Of a DNA stretch of 64,000 bases, positions 6,550-15,441 are shown one piece after another (the stretch's first letter is position 1; every line of letters begins with the position of its first letter). The notes beneath the pieces are model-generated. The model did no database searches. It saw only the letters and a list, made by a program, of their open reading frames with translations, and was not told where the DNA came from. Source of the stretch: an uncultured bacterium (lineage in GTDB: Bacteria; Bacillota; Clostridia; Lachnospirales; Lachnospiraceae); NCBI GenBank assembly GCA_947243845.1, contig CAMXIF010000005.1:1-64000 (forward strand). The letters run 5' to 3'. A program made the translations under genes and the position numbers.

Positions 6550-7359
6550 ATGTACAGGTTTACGCAGGATTGTCTGATTGGGGTTGAGGAGATTGATAAG
6601 GAGCATCAGGAACTGTTTAGAATCGTTAACGATGTGGAGGATTTACTTGCGAATGATATCAGGGAAGATAAATATGATGCAGTCGTTAAACTGCTCCGGG
6701 AACTTCAGGATTATTCGGAATATCATTTTCGTCATGAAGAAGAATACATGAAAAAGATCGGACATCCGGAATTGGAATTGCAGAAGAAGCAGCATGGGGA
6801 ATTTGCGGCTAAGATGAGTGAATTAGATGCCATTGTGGGTAATAGGCAGGAACATGAGTTATTGGATGAACTCATGCAGTATCTGGTCACTTGGCTGTTC
6901 CGTCACATTATTGGCAGTGACATGATGATTGGTAAGATGCCGCCGCATCAGGTGTGGGAGGAAAAGGAAGAGTATACTTATTCGGCACAGTACAGCACCG
7001 GCATTACCTTTATTGATGAGGAGCATAAGGAGTTGTTCCGTATCATCGGTGAGGTTCATCGGGCGATTGTGCATGACTATGTTCACGATAAGTATGATGA
7101 GATTGTGCGTCTGTTAGAAGAGTTAAAGAATTATACGAAATTCCATTTTGGTGATGAGGAAGAATATATGGCGGCCATTCATTATGAGGGTCTGGAGGCT
7201 CAGAAGAAGGCACATGATGCTTTTATCAGCCGGTTGGAAGAGATGGATTTGGAGTATGTGGACGATAATCAGCAAAAGACGCTGGAGGAACTTCTGGAAT
7301 TTCTGGTGGGATGGCTGGTGAATCATATCTTACATATGGATAAGAAGATTGGGGCATAA
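6550..7359 (+). CDS. Tandem bacteriohemerythrin
   Basis: A 269-residue protein made of two hemerythrin domains (about 1-130 and 140-269). Each keeps most diiron ligands: H19, H59, E63, H82, H119 and D124 in the first; H159, H199, E203, H222, H259 and D264 in the second. In both, the first His of the usual HxxxH pair is Gln (Q78, Q218). Hemerythrins bind O2 or buffer iron and oxygen; in an anaerobe they probably scavenge or sense oxygen. No signal peptide, so cytoplasmic. The ATG at 6550 is 6 bases behind GGGAGG; the ATG at 6546 is out of frame. Monocistronic. Confidence 0.9.
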   Translation: MYRFTQDCLIGVEEIDKEHQELFRIVNDVEDLLANDIREDKYDAVVKLLRELQDYSEYHFRHEEEYMKKIGHPELELQKKQHGEFAAKMSELDAIVGNRQEHELLDELMQYLVTWLFRHIIGSDMMIGKMPPHQVWEEKEEYTYSAQYSTGITFIDEEHKELFRIIGEVHRAIVHDYVHDKYDEIVRLLEELKNYTKFHFGDEEEYMAAIHYEGLEAQKKAHDAFISRLEEMDLEYVDDNQQKTLEELLEFLVGWLVNHILHMDKKIGA

Positions 7360-7410
7360 GGCCACCCAGATAAAAAAGATGCATAAAAGGTAAAAGATTG
7401 AAAAATGGGC

Positions 7411-7439
7411 TTGACATGTCTGCCAAAAGAAGATAAAAT
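7411..7439 (+). promoter_or_regulatory. Promoter of tRNA-Leu(CAG)
   Basis: Perfect TTGACA, 17 bp, TAAAAT, ending 11 bp before the tRNA. Confidence 0.75.
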
Positions 7440-7450
7440 AACATTTGTTC

Positions 7451-7534
7451 GCAGGAATGGCGGAATTGGCAGACGCGCACGGTTCAGGTCCGTGTGATAG
7501 CAATATCATGAGGGTTCAAGTCCCTTTTCCTGCA
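7451..7534 (+). tRNA. tRNA-Leu, anticodon CAG
   Basis: Class II tRNA of 84 nt without encoded CCA. Acceptor GCAGGAA/TTCCTGC plus A, anticodon stem CACGG/CCGTG around TTCAGGT (anticodon CAG, reads CUG), long variable arm, T-arm GGGTTCAAGTCCC. Confidence 0.95.
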
Positions 7535-7633
7535 CTTTAAAATCCCATAAAGCAGGAAGTTTGATTACGGTGTTTACGGAGTGTAAACAAACATTTTGTA
7601 TCGTTATTCATGTGATGGGAATATAAAGTAAAA

Positions 7634-7663
7634 AGATATCTGATGTTGTCAGGTATCTTTTTT
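7634..7663 (+). terminator. Rho-independent terminator after tRNA-Leu(CAG)
   Basis: A 10-bp stem AGATATCTGA/TCAGGTATCT with one G-U pair and loop TGTTG, running into TTTTTT. Confidence 0.75.
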
Positions 7664-7806
7664 GTTTTACCAAGTTTTTTATTTATAGTAAATATTGTAT
7701 CTTGAATGTTTCCTTTTATCACAGATACAAATTGTGTGTATGTATAAGACTGAATCCTAAATCGATAACTATATTGGCTGCTTTTTTATAAAACGTTTCG
7801 AAAGAA

Positions 7807-7835
7807 TTTACATTTCAGATATTGTATGGTAGAAT
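7807..7835 (+). promoter_or_regulatory. Promoter of the GerMN lipoprotein operon
   Basis: TTTACA, 17 bp, TAGAAT. A short direct repeat (AGATGATCTGGGA, twice) lies between it and the start codon and could matter for the leader. The rest of the 7535-7884 gap holds only the tRNA terminator. Confidence 0.55.
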
Positions 7836-7884
7836 AAACCCGATTTAGATGATCTGGGACTAAGATGATCTGGGAGGGGAAATT

Positions 7885-8478
7885 ATGAAAAAAGGGAAAT
7901 GGGCTGTATTTGTGCTCGCGTCAGTGTTTTGGTTGACGGCGTGTGGCCAAAGGATGGACAGCACTGTGACAACAGGGGAAATGGTCGTGCCGGAGATGTC
8001 TTCGGAAGATTTGCTGGTGGATTCCCTGGAATATTTATTGCGGGATGAGGATAAGCAGGAGGAAGATACCCAGGGAATGGAAGTGTCTGCAGATAGTGCG
8101 GATGGAGAGAATACAGCATCTGCGGAGTTTGTCGTTTATTACAGCAATGCTTCCTGTGATGGACTGGATTCTCAGGTGGAGCAGGCGTCTGAACTGACAC
8201 CGGATGCGCTGATTGCTGCGCTGGCAAGACATAACATTGTGTCTCTTGACACCAAGGTGCTCTCTTTTAGCGAGGAAGAGAACGAGGAGGGCAGGGTAAT
8301 ATACCTTGATCTTTCTGCGGGAATGAACCATTATTTGGAGACGATGACCAAGGAGGCAAAGGATATCATCATAGATTCTATTGCCAGTACATTTTTGGAG
8401 AATTACCAGGCGGATAGCATCCAGATTGAGGTCGGGGGAAAACCGCTGTATTCTTCTGTGACATTGGAAAAGGCATGA
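7885..8478 (+). CDS. GerMN-domain lipoprotein
   Basis: A 197-residue lipoprotein: basic start, hydrophobic segment and lipobox LTAC with the modified Cys at about residue 20. The C-terminal half (AEFVVYYSNASCDGL to IQIEVGGKPLYSS) reads as a single GerMN (sporulation/germination) domain with the typical ending. GerMN domains occur in spore germination lipoproteins and wall-associated proteins; this one has one copy rather than the two of B. subtilis GerM, so an envelope role outside sporulation is equally possible. ATG follows GGGAGGGG. The DUF4125 gene starts 18 bp downstream, suggesting an operon. Confidence 0.75.
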   Translation: MKKGKWAVFVLASVFWLTACGQRMDSTVTTGEMVVPEMSSEDLLVDSLEYLLRDEDKQEEDTQGMEVSADSADGENTASAEFVVYYSNASCDGLDSQVEQASELTPDALIAALARHNIVSLDTKVLSFSEEENEEGRVIYLDLSAGMNHYLETMTKEAKDIIIDSIASTFLENYQADSIQIEVGGKPLYSSVTLEKA

Positions 8479-8496
8479 TAGAAAGGAAGCGTTGCT

Positions 8497-9132
8497 GTGG
8501 ATAAGGTCAGTGAACGGGAACAGTTAATATTTGATATCGCGCAGACAGAGTGGGAGTTGTTTCAACAGGTATACAATACCGGTGGAAGGGCTTCCTGCCA
8601 GGATGATCCGGATACCTTTTTTAAGATGAGGATGAGCCAGTGGATGGTATACTCGGACGAGGTGCTGCTCAGCTACCGGGAGGATTGCGAGAATGCCTGC
8701 CGGGAGGGACGGAATGTTATCTTTGAAAAGTATGGCAGAATGATGGAGAGTACTTTCCCGGAGGAATATGAGGCAATCAGGGAACATCTGCCGGATGTTA
8801 CAGAGAAGCTGGACATCGTGGAGAAGATCGTGAAGATCAATCTGGAATGGGATGCAGAAATGATCAAGGAATATCCCAATCTCCGTAAGCGCGGCAGGGT
8901 TGCCACTACGGCAGAGGATGGTGTGATGGCAGGCTCTTCGATGGAGAGTTATCTGCGGGGAGAACTCTTAACCTATTCCGGAAAGACTTTGGAACTGGTC
9001 TGGAAAGAGACGAAAGATGCCTATGACAGGGGTGAGAGTCTGTTAAAGCAGACCATCGTCAATGAGACACTGTTCTACGGCTACAAGTCTTTAGAGGCGG
9101 CCGAGGCCAGATATGCCGAGGGCAATGAATGA
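8497..9132 (+). CDS. DUF4125 family protein
   Basis: A 211-residue cytoplasmic, helix-rich protein that I recognise as the DUF4125 type from its start (EREQLIFDIAQTEWELFQ), its length and the conserved QDDPDTFFKMRMSQ stretch. No catalytic motif is evident. The start is GTG at 8497, 7 bases after GAAAGGAAG; no ATG lies nearby. Probably cotranscribed with the lipoprotein before it and stopped by the hairpin at 9200. Function is unknown; DUF4125 genes often accompany other uncharacterised genes in gut Clostridia. Confidence 0.75.
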   Translation: MDKVSEREQLIFDIAQTEWELFQQVYNTGGRASCQDDPDTFFKMRMSQWMVYSDEVLLSYREDCENACREGRNVIFEKYGRMMESTFPEEYEAIREHLPDVTEKLDIVEKIVKINLEWDAEMIKEYPNLRKRGRVATTAEDGVMAGSSMESYLRGELLTYSGKTLELVWKETKDAYDRGESLLKQTIVNETLFYGYKSLEAAEARYAEGNE

Positions 9133-9187
9133 TTGCCGGCAAGAAGAAAGAGCACATCTGTGTATGAGACGGCTGTGCTGTGATATA

Positions 9188-9892
9188 TTAGAAATGCAGG
9201 CGTCTGCGCACTTCGTTGCGCAGGCGTTTTTTAACGAGAATCGTGACCAGGGCAAAGTCGATGATGGTACATACTGTCAGCACCACGGCCGACCAGGTGA
9301 TGTACATGGGCGCAAGGAGCATGTGACGGATCAGAAGTTCCAGGGCCACGCAGAATAGGGGTATCTGAATGAACAGACAGAGTGCTCCGGACAGGATTGT
9401 GAAAGGGAATTTGCGTGCCAGGAGTGTAAAAATCTCCATCAATATGGTGATGAGGGCGACAATGGGAAGCCCCAGCTGCCAGAACCATCTGTTGGAAGGA
9501 GTCAGGTACCCGATCATATACAGATAGACGGCCACGGCTACGCCGTCCGCCAGCAGGGAAATATAGACAGGTGTCTTGCTGTAGTAAACTGCCGGAAAAG
9601 TGAAGACAAACAGGCAGATACAGATACCAATTACTAAAAGAGACCAGAGCGAATTGTTAAATGCCAGCAGGTTTAAGAGCAGACAGGTAACACTGGTGGC
9701 GCTCAGTACGACTGAGAGTAAGATGCCCAGATCTTTCCTCTTTACTACCTCTACCTGGCCCTTTTTGACCGGATAAGGGGAGGGCGGGGTATCCTGACCT
9801 ATGGTTCTTGGATTGATGACGGGGGTGTGGCAAAGGGGGCATTCCCGCAGGGAGGCTTCCAGTTCCACACCGCAGTTTACGCAGTATGACAT
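9188..9892 (-). CDS. DUF6320 zinc-ribbon membrane protein
   Basis: A 234-residue protein with an N-terminal zinc ribbon (CVNCG at residue 4, CPLC at about 19), a linker, and six hydrophobic segments filling residues 55-215, ending in a basic tail. It matches the DUF6320 type often next to an acyltransferase, as here: the acyltransferase gene ends 67 bp upstream on the same strand. The ORF track start is too early; ATG at 9890-9892 follows AAAGGAA and places the zinc ribbon at the N-terminus. It may anchor or regulate the acyltransferase at the membrane, by context only. Its last codons also encode the terminator hairpin of the facing operon. Confidence 0.75.
   Translation of the reverse strand: MSYCVNCGVELEASLRECPLCHTPVINPRTIGQDTPPSPYPVKKGQVEVVKRKDLGILLSVVLSATSVTCLLLNLLAFNNSLWSLLVIGICICLFVFTFPAVYYSKTPVYISLLADGVAVAVYLYMIGYLTPSNRWFWQLGLPIVALITILMEIFTLLARKFPFTILSGALCLFIQIPLFCVALELLIRHMLLAPMYITWSAVVLTVCTIIDFALVTILVKKRLRNEVRRRLHF
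9200..9232 (+). terminator. Terminator of the GerMN-DUF4125 operon, inside the facing gene
   Basis: An 11-bp stem (two G-U pairs) GCGTCTGCGCA/TGCGCAGGCGT followed by TTTTTT, rightward. It lies wholly within the last 15 codons of the DUF6320 gene on the other strand. Confidence 0.75.
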
Positions 9893-9959
9893 GACTGATT
9901 CCTTTCTTATTTTTGAGATTGCTGAGATAGGCAATATCCAAGTCTGCGAAGCGGCTGCA

Positions 9960-11327
9960 TCAGGACAAATCGTGGGTGCGGTTGCTCTCAATCTTGACAT
10001 GGATGCCGTCCTGTACCAGTTTGCGGAAGAAATGCCGCTCCACATCGGCCTCGATAATGCTGCTGGCGAAGTTGATGGTCAGGATATCTTCAAAACTGAT
10101 GATGGCGCAGTTCGTGCGGGAGGAAAAAGGCTGGCCCATATAAATATCGAAGCGTTCGATATAGGGCTTCATATCTTCCGGTACCTGTAAAGCGCCCATA
10201 TTGGTGAGTCCGGCGGAAGAGTTTTTATCCTGCACTCTTGTGTAGAAAGTTTTTACGACCAGATCCTTGATAAAGAGCGGCACCACGCGTATCAAAAGGT
10301 TGTGCTGGGTGGCAGCATTGGTGGTGATATCGCCGCACAGGAATTTATCATTAATATAATAACGCATGAAATTGTGGACTTGTGTCACAATCTCCTCGAA
10401 GCTGTATTCGCCCAGACGGGGATCGATGGAAGGATATACCATGGTGATAAAGTTGCGCAGCGTTTTGGAAGGGAAGAAACGGCGCAGGTTTACCGGCATG
10501 GCGATGCGCACCGGGCGCAGCTTTAAATGAAATTCCTCGTTCTGTTTCAGCAGCAGGGCGTAGAGGAGTACGGCATTTAAATATTCTGTGATGGTGGCGC
10601 CGTATCGTTTGGCGACAGCCATCACTTCCTGTACCGACAGGACGCCGTCTATGATGTTCAGTGTGTAGAAGGGTTCCTTTGTTCCGCGTACACGATAGGT
10701 CTTCTCGGCGGGCCGGGGTGGTTTTACCTTTGCGGTAGCATAACGCATATAAGCGTCTTCCAATTCCCCGGGATTGGGCGCTTCCTCAAGATCCAGAACA
10801 AAACCGGAAGGTGAGATGGTATGTCCCTGCATGCCGAGGTATACGGCTGTCAGCGTCTGCAGCAGACACATACCGCCGGTGCCATCACCGAGACAGTGGT
10901 GTGCTTCCAGGGCAATATGGCGTCCATAATAGTATACCCTAATAAGATAACGATTGTTACCTTTAAAATGCATGGGCATACAGGGATTCTTGATATCTTC
11001 CCTTACATATGGTCCCGGCCTGTTATTGGGCTCCAAATAGCGCCAGAACAAGCCCTTCCTGATGGCCACTTTATAAGTGGGAAAGCGAGGCAGCGTCTTG
11101 TCCAGAGCTTTCTGCAGAAGCGCCGGATCTATCTCTTCCTTTAAAACAACAGACAGACGATAGACTGAGGAGAAGTCCCGCCGCTGTAAAGTGGGATAAA
11201 CAATAGCAGACAGATCCAGCTTGTACCAGACATCTTTTTTGTTTCGAACGGATTGTCTGGCAGATTGCTTATTGAATGGTGAGTTATTTTGGCTATTTTG
11301 TTTATTTGGAAATTTGTTTTGCGTCAT
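9960..11327 (-). CDS. WS/DGAT- or alcohol-acetyltransferase-like acyltransferase
   Basis: A 455-residue protein of the CoA-dependent acyltransferase (condensation-like) superfamily. The catalytic HHxxxDG is intact (EAHHCLGDGTGG, near residue 148), and the N-terminal half begins with VWYKLDLSAIVYPTL, typical of clostridial alcohol-acetyltransferase-like proteins. It should transfer an acyl group from CoA or a carrier to an alcohol or lipid; the substrate is unknown. About 30 Asn/Gln/Lys-rich residues precede the domain. The chosen ATG has no Shine-Dalgarno sequence: a 16-bp tandem duplication sits right upstream. DUF6320 follows on the same strand, and an alpha/beta hydrolase is divergent upstream, suggesting paired acyl transfer and ester cleavage. 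Confidence 0.75.
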   Translation of the reverse strand: MTQNKFPNKQNSQNNSPFNKQSARQSVRNKKDVWYKLDLSAIVYPTLQRRDFSSVYRLSVVLKEEIDPALLQKALDKTLPRFPTYKVAIRKGLFWRYLEPNNRPGPYVREDIKNPCMPMHFKGNNRYLIRVYYYGRHIALEAHHCLGDGTGGMCLLQTLTAVYLGMQGHTISPSGFVLDLEEAPNPGELEDAYMRYATAKVKPPRPAEKTYRVRGTKEPFYTLNIIDGVLSVQEVMAVAKRYGATITEYLNAVLLYALLLKQNEEFHLKLRPVRIAMPVNLRRFFPSKTLRNFITMVYPSIDPRLGEYSFEEIVTQVHNFMRYYINDKFLCGDITTNAATQHNLLIRVVPLFIKDLVVKTFYTRVQDKNSSAGLTNMGALQVPEDMKPYIERFDIYMGQPFSSRTNCAIISFEDILTINFASSIIEADVERHFFRKLVQDGIHVKIESNRTHDLS

Positions 11328-11358
11328 ACTTTATAATAAGGCTACTTTATAATAAGGC
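11327..11358. repeat. Tandem 16-bp duplication at the acyltransferase start
   Basis: TACTTTATAATAAGGC occurs twice back to back, the first copy touching the start codon of the leftward gene. Each copy also contains a TATAAT on the plus strand. Confidence 0.85.
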
Positions 11359-11524
11359 AAGATATAAAAAATAATCCCATTTTCAACAGTAACATTTAAA
11401 GTATAACACATATAAAGATATTTATGGTAAAATGTAAGCAGAATTAATAATATTTTATTTTTTATAATTTTTACCATTTCCGGCAGGATATGCGGTAAAA
11501 TCAGGAAGAAATCACGGAGGAACT

Positions 11525-12442
11525 ATGAGCAGAGCAGATAAGAAGAATGCGAACTTGATGAATCTGATCAAAAGAATGCACGGTGTGGTAGAGAATGTGG
11601 ATATTGAGAAACACCGTCAGTCGCAGGATTATTTTGGGGCGCTTCTTGGCAATAAGAAGGAAGTGATCGTGGAGGATTTAGAGATTGTCATAGAGCCGGA
11701 TGCAGGAAGGATCCTGCATGGAGAGTGGACTTATGTAAACCGAGCACATATGAAAAAATATGTGACCCTCTATTGTCATGGGGGCGGTTACTCTACGGGC
11801 AGCAGTCTCTATGCGAGAACGCTGACCACCAAACTGGCTACATCTACATCCATGGATGTACTCTGTTTTGACTACAGGCTTGCGCCGGAGCACCCGTATC
11901 CCGCAGCTTTGGAGGACGCCATGCAAGTATGGAATTATCTGATGCTTTTGGGTTATGGAGCCAGGGACGTTATTCTGGCGGGGGATTCTGCGGGCGGTAA
12001 CTTAGCGCTCTGTCTGGCTTTGCAGTTAAAGAGGGAGGGGCGTCTGATGCCTCGCGGTCTGGTGTTGATGTCACCGTGGACAGATCTTACGGTTTCCGGA
12101 AAGTCTCATATAACAAAGGCAGATATTGATCCGGTTTTGAATGCGGAGTATCTGGAACGGATGATCGTCAATTATGCAGAAGGACAGGATCTGACGAATC
12201 CTATGATATCACCGCTTTTTGGCGATTATGACGGGTTTCCGCCCACTTATATTCAGGTGGGGAATAATGAGATCTTGCAGGATGATGCGGTCATGCTTTA
12301 TAAAAAGCTATTGAAGGCCAATGTATCTGTCAAACTGGATATGTTCCGCGGTATGTGGCATGTGTTCCAGATGTCCCCATTTAAGACGGCTTATGAGGCT
12401 ATGGACAAGAATGCGGAATTTATTTATGATATCTGCCGGTAA
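11525..12442 (+). CDS. Alpha/beta hydrolase, HSL/esterase type
   Basis: A 305-residue esterase/lipase of the hormone-sensitive-lipase group. The oxyanion-hole motif HGGGY is near residue 86 and the nucleophile elbow GDSAGG near 157. The Asp and His of the triad are probably in LQDDAVM and GMWHVF. It cleaves short acyl esters in this family; the physiological substrate is unknown. Cytoplasmic, no signal peptide. ATG follows CGGAGG. Divergent from the acyltransferase, with a 197-bp AT-rich shared upstream region. Confidence 0.85.
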   Translation: MSRADKKNANLMNLIKRMHGVVENVDIEKHRQSQDYFGALLGNKKEVIVEDLEIVIEPDAGRILHGEWTYVNRAHMKKYVTLYCHGGGYSTGSSLYARTLTTKLATSTSMDVLCFDYRLAPEHPYPAALEDAMQVWNYLMLLGYGARDVILAGDSAGGNLALCLALQLKREGRLMPRGLVLMSPWTDLTVSGKSHITKADIDPVLNAEYLERMIVNYAEGQDLTNPMISPLFGDYDGFPPTYIQVGNNEILQDDAVMLYKKLLKANVSVKLDMFRGMWHVFQMSPFKTAYEAMDKNAEFIYDICR

Positions 12443-12478
12443 GGAAATTCCTTCGGAATATATTTGTTGCATAATTTT

Positions 12479-12501
12479 CCGGAATCGGAAAAGGATTCCG
12501 G
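12479..12501 (+). terminator. Weak hairpin between hydrolase and dgt
   Basis: A perfect 8-bp stem CCGGAATC/GATTCCGG with loop GGAAAAG, followed only by CGCTTTT, so termination would be partial. Confidence 0.4.
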
Positions 12502-12562
12502 CGCTTTTGGGCGAATAATAGTAGTAGACGGTTGTTTTTTGATAGAGAAGAAAGGCATACCT

Positions 12563-13567
12563 ATGAATATACGGGAAAGTTTGGAACAGTGGGAGAAAGA
12601 GTATCTAAGTCCCTTTGCCATGCTCAGTATGAATTCCAAGGGGAGGCTTAAGGAGGAGGAACAATGCGATATCCGGCCGGTGTTTCAAAGGGACAGGGAT
12701 CGGATCATACATAGTAAGTCGTTTCGGCGTCTGAAGGATAAGACGCAGGTGTTCCTGACGCCGGAGGGGGATCACTACAGAACCCGTCTGACGCATACCC
12801 TGGAAGTCAGCCAGACAGCCAGAACCATAGCAAAGGCTTTGCAGCTGAACGAGGATTTGGTGGAGGCGATCGCCTTAGGCCATGATTTGGGGCATACGCC
12901 CTTTGGACATGCCGGTGAGCGGGCGCTTGACCGGGTATGTCCCTATGGTTTCAAGCATAATGAGCAGAGTGTGCGGACGGTGGACATGCTGGAAAAGGAA
13001 GGAAGGGGCATCAATCTGACGCATGAAGTGCGGGATGGCATTCTGAATCATCAGACTTCCGGGATGCCTGCTACCTTGGAGGGAAAGATTGTCCGGCTGG
13101 CCGATAAGATTGCCTATATTCATCATGACATGGACGATGCGGTACGCGCCGGAATCTTAAAAGAGGCAGATGTGCCCCGGGAAATCGGTTCCTTGATCGG
13201 ATACAGCTGTGGGCAGCGCTTGGATTTCTTTATTCATAATATTGTGACGAACAGCCGGAATAAAAACGATGTCTGCATGTCGCCGGAAGTAGCGAAGGCG
13301 ATGCAGAAGATGCGGGAATTTATGTTCCGGAATGTCTATAAGAATCCCATCGCCAAGAGTGAAGAGGGGAAGGCGGAGAATCTGATCATCACTCTGTATG
13401 AGCACTATCTGGTGCATACGGAGAAACTCCCGAATTTCCTGTTTCAGCTTTTGGATGCGGGAGAACCGTTGGAAAAGATTGTATGTGACTACATCAGTTC
13501 CATGACAGATCGGTTTGCCATCGCGCAGTATCAGAAGATATTTATTCCGAAAACGTGGCATGGCTGA
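12563..13567 (+). CDS. dgt: dGTP triphosphohydrolase-like HD protein
   Basis: A 334-residue HD-domain phosphohydrolase. Metal ligands are in RLTHTLEVSQ and HDLGHTPFGH, the signature of dGTPase-like proteins, which cut dNTPs to nucleoside and triphosphate and control nucleotide pools. The ORF track start is 33 codons too early; ATG 12563 after AGAAAGG begins the conserved MNIRESLEQWEKEYLSP. The gene sits 27 bp ahead of dnaG, a conserved Clostridia arrangement with dnaG and sigA, so coexpression with replication genes is likely. Specificity for dGTP is not shown. Confidence 0.9.
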   Translation: MNIRESLEQWEKEYLSPFAMLSMNSKGRLKEEEQCDIRPVFQRDRDRIIHSKSFRRLKDKTQVFLTPEGDHYRTRLTHTLEVSQTARTIAKALQLNEDLVEAIALGHDLGHTPFGHAGERALDRVCPYGFKHNEQSVRTVDMLEKEGRGINLTHEVRDGILNHQTSGMPATLEGKIVRLADKIAYIHHDMDDAVRAGILKEADVPREIGSLIGYSCGQRLDFFIHNIVTNSRNKNDVCMSPEVAKAMQKMREFMFRNVYKNPIAKSEEGKAENLIITLYEHYLVHTEKLPNFLFQLLDAGEPLEKIVCDYISSMTDRFAIAQYQKIFIPKTWHG

Positions 13568-13594
13568 TGGATATTTATATTAGGAAGGGATAAG

Positions 13595-15367
13595 ATGCGT
13601 TATCCGGAAGAACTGATCGAAGAGATCAGAATGAAAAACGATATCGTGGAAGTAATTTCGGGCTATGTCCGGATGCAGAAGAAGGGAAGCAGCTATTTCG
13701 GGCTGTGCCCGTTTCATAATGAAAAATCACCTTCTTTTTCAGTATCTCCCGGCAAGCAGATGTATTATTGCTTCGGCTGCGGTGCGGGCGGCAATGTGAT
13801 CACTTTTTTGATGGAATATGAGAACGCCACTTTTCAGGAGGCAGTTAAAATGCTGGCTGACCGGGCCGGCGTATCTTTGCCGGAAGTGGAATACTCGGAG
13901 GAGATGCGAAGAAAGGAAGGCCGGCGGGCCAGACTTCTGGAAGTCAATAAGGAGGCGGCCAGATATTACTACTATCTGCTGCGCTCTGACAGAGGGAAGA
14001 TTGGGTACCGCTATCTGGCAGGCCGTGCGCTTTCAGACGAGACCATGAAAAAGTTTGGTTTGGGATACGCGGACGGTGCGGGCTCTGACCTGACAGCTTA
14101 CTTAAAGTCAAAGGGATACGCGGATGACCTGATCACGGAGTCAGGACTTACCGGTTTTGATGAGAAACGGGGTGTTCACGACAAGTTCTGGAACCGGGTC
14201 ATGTTTCCAATTCAGGATGCCAACCATAGGGTCATAGGATTTGGCGGCCGTGTTATGGGTGATGCCAAGCCCAAGTATTTAAATTCGCCGGAGACGGCAA
14301 TCTTTGATAAAAGCCGTAATCTGTACGGATTGAATTTTGCCAGGACTTCCCGGAAGGGCAACTTAATCTTATGTGAGGGTTATATGGATGTGATCGCCAT
14401 GCATCAGGCGGGCTTTACCCAGGCGGTGGCTTCGCTGGGGACTGCTTTTACGGCAGGGCAGGCGTCACTTTTAAAACGCTATGCGGATGAGGTGCTTCTG
14501 GCATATGACAGCGATGGAGCGGGCACTAATGCGGCGCTCCGGGCTATCGGCATACTGAGAGAAGCGGGAATACGAGGGCGTGTCATAGATATGAAACCCT
14601 ATAAGGATCCGGATGAATTTGTCAAGAATCTGGGGGCGGAAGCCTTTCAGGAGAGGATGGATCAGGCTCAGAATAGTTTCTTTTTTGAGCTGAAGATTCT
14701 GGAGCGGGATTATCAGATGGATGATCCGGAGTCCAAGACAGCGTTTCATCGGGAAATCGCCAAGAAGCTGTGCGGTTTCGAGGAAGAGGTGGAACGGGAG
14801 AATTATATAGAATCTGTGGCCAGGCATTATCATATCGGTTATGAGAATCTGCGAAAACTGGTGAGCAGTTATGCAGCCCGTACCGGGTTAGTCAAACCGG
14901 TGGAGAGACCGAAGAGTACGGTTTCTTCCAAGCCAAAACCACAGGATAATATCAAAAAGTCGCAGCGGCTCTTGCTGACCTGGATCGTGGAGGAACCGAA
15001 AGTGTATCCGAAGATAAAGCCTTATATTCGGGCACAGGATTTCACCGAGGAACTTTACAGACAGGTGGCGGACAGGCTGTTTGCAGGACTGGAGCAGGGC
15101 GATTTTAACCCGGCGTCCATTATCAGTGCCTTTGAGGAGGAAGAGGAACAGCGGGCGGTAGCAGAACTGTTCAATACGAAGCTGTCAGAACTTACCACAG
15201 ATCAGGAGCGGGAGAAGGCTTTCCGTGATATCGTGTATGCGGTGAAGAAGAACAGTTTTGATTATTATTCCGCCAGAATGGGTTCGGATATGGAGGCGTT
15301 AAATCAGGTAATTCAGGGTAAAAAAGAACTGGAAGAACTTAGCAAAACGCATATTTCCCTGCAATAA
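13595..15367 (+). CDS. dnaG: DNA primase
   Basis: A 590-residue DnaG, which makes the RNA primers for lagging-strand and origin replication with DnaB. The N-terminal CHC2 zinc finger has ligands C38, H41, C59 and C62. The catalytic core follows, with Toprim acidic motifs EGYMDVIA and LAYDSDGAG, then a C-terminal helicase-binding domain after a Lys/Pro/Ser linker near residue 450. The start follows AGGAAGGG. Length is normal for the family. Second gene of the dgt-dnaG-sigA-trmK block. Confidence 0.97.
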   Translation: MRYPEELIEEIRMKNDIVEVISGYVRMQKKGSSYFGLCPFHNEKSPSFSVSPGKQMYYCFGCGAGGNVITFLMEYENATFQEAVKMLADRAGVSLPEVEYSEEMRRKEGRRARLLEVNKEAARYYYYLLRSDRGKIGYRYLAGRALSDETMKKFGLGYADGAGSDLTAYLKSKGYADDLITESGLTGFDEKRGVHDKFWNRVMFPIQDANHRVIGFGGRVMGDAKPKYLNSPETAIFDKSRNLYGLNFARTSRKGNLILCEGYMDVIAMHQAGFTQAVASLGTAFTAGQASLLKRYADEVLLAYDSDGAGTNAALRAIGILREAGIRGRVIDMKPYKDPDEFVKNLGAEAFQERMDQAQNSFFFELKILERDYQMDDPESKTAFHREIAKKLCGFEEEVERENYIESVARHYHIGYENLRKLVSSYAARTGLVKPVERPKSTVSSKPKPQDNIKKSQRLLLTWIVEEPKVYPKIKPYIRAQDFTEELYRQVADRLFAGLEQGDFNPASIISAFEEEEEQRAVAELFNTKLSELTTDQEREKAFRDIVYAVKKNSFDYYSARMGSDMEALNQVIQGKKELEELSKTHISLQ

Positions 15368-15441
15368 GGGCAAGATAATCGAAAAAAGGCGTAAGTACAG
15401 AGAGTAACAGCAGTTGAAACATAGGAAGGATGGGCCAATTA

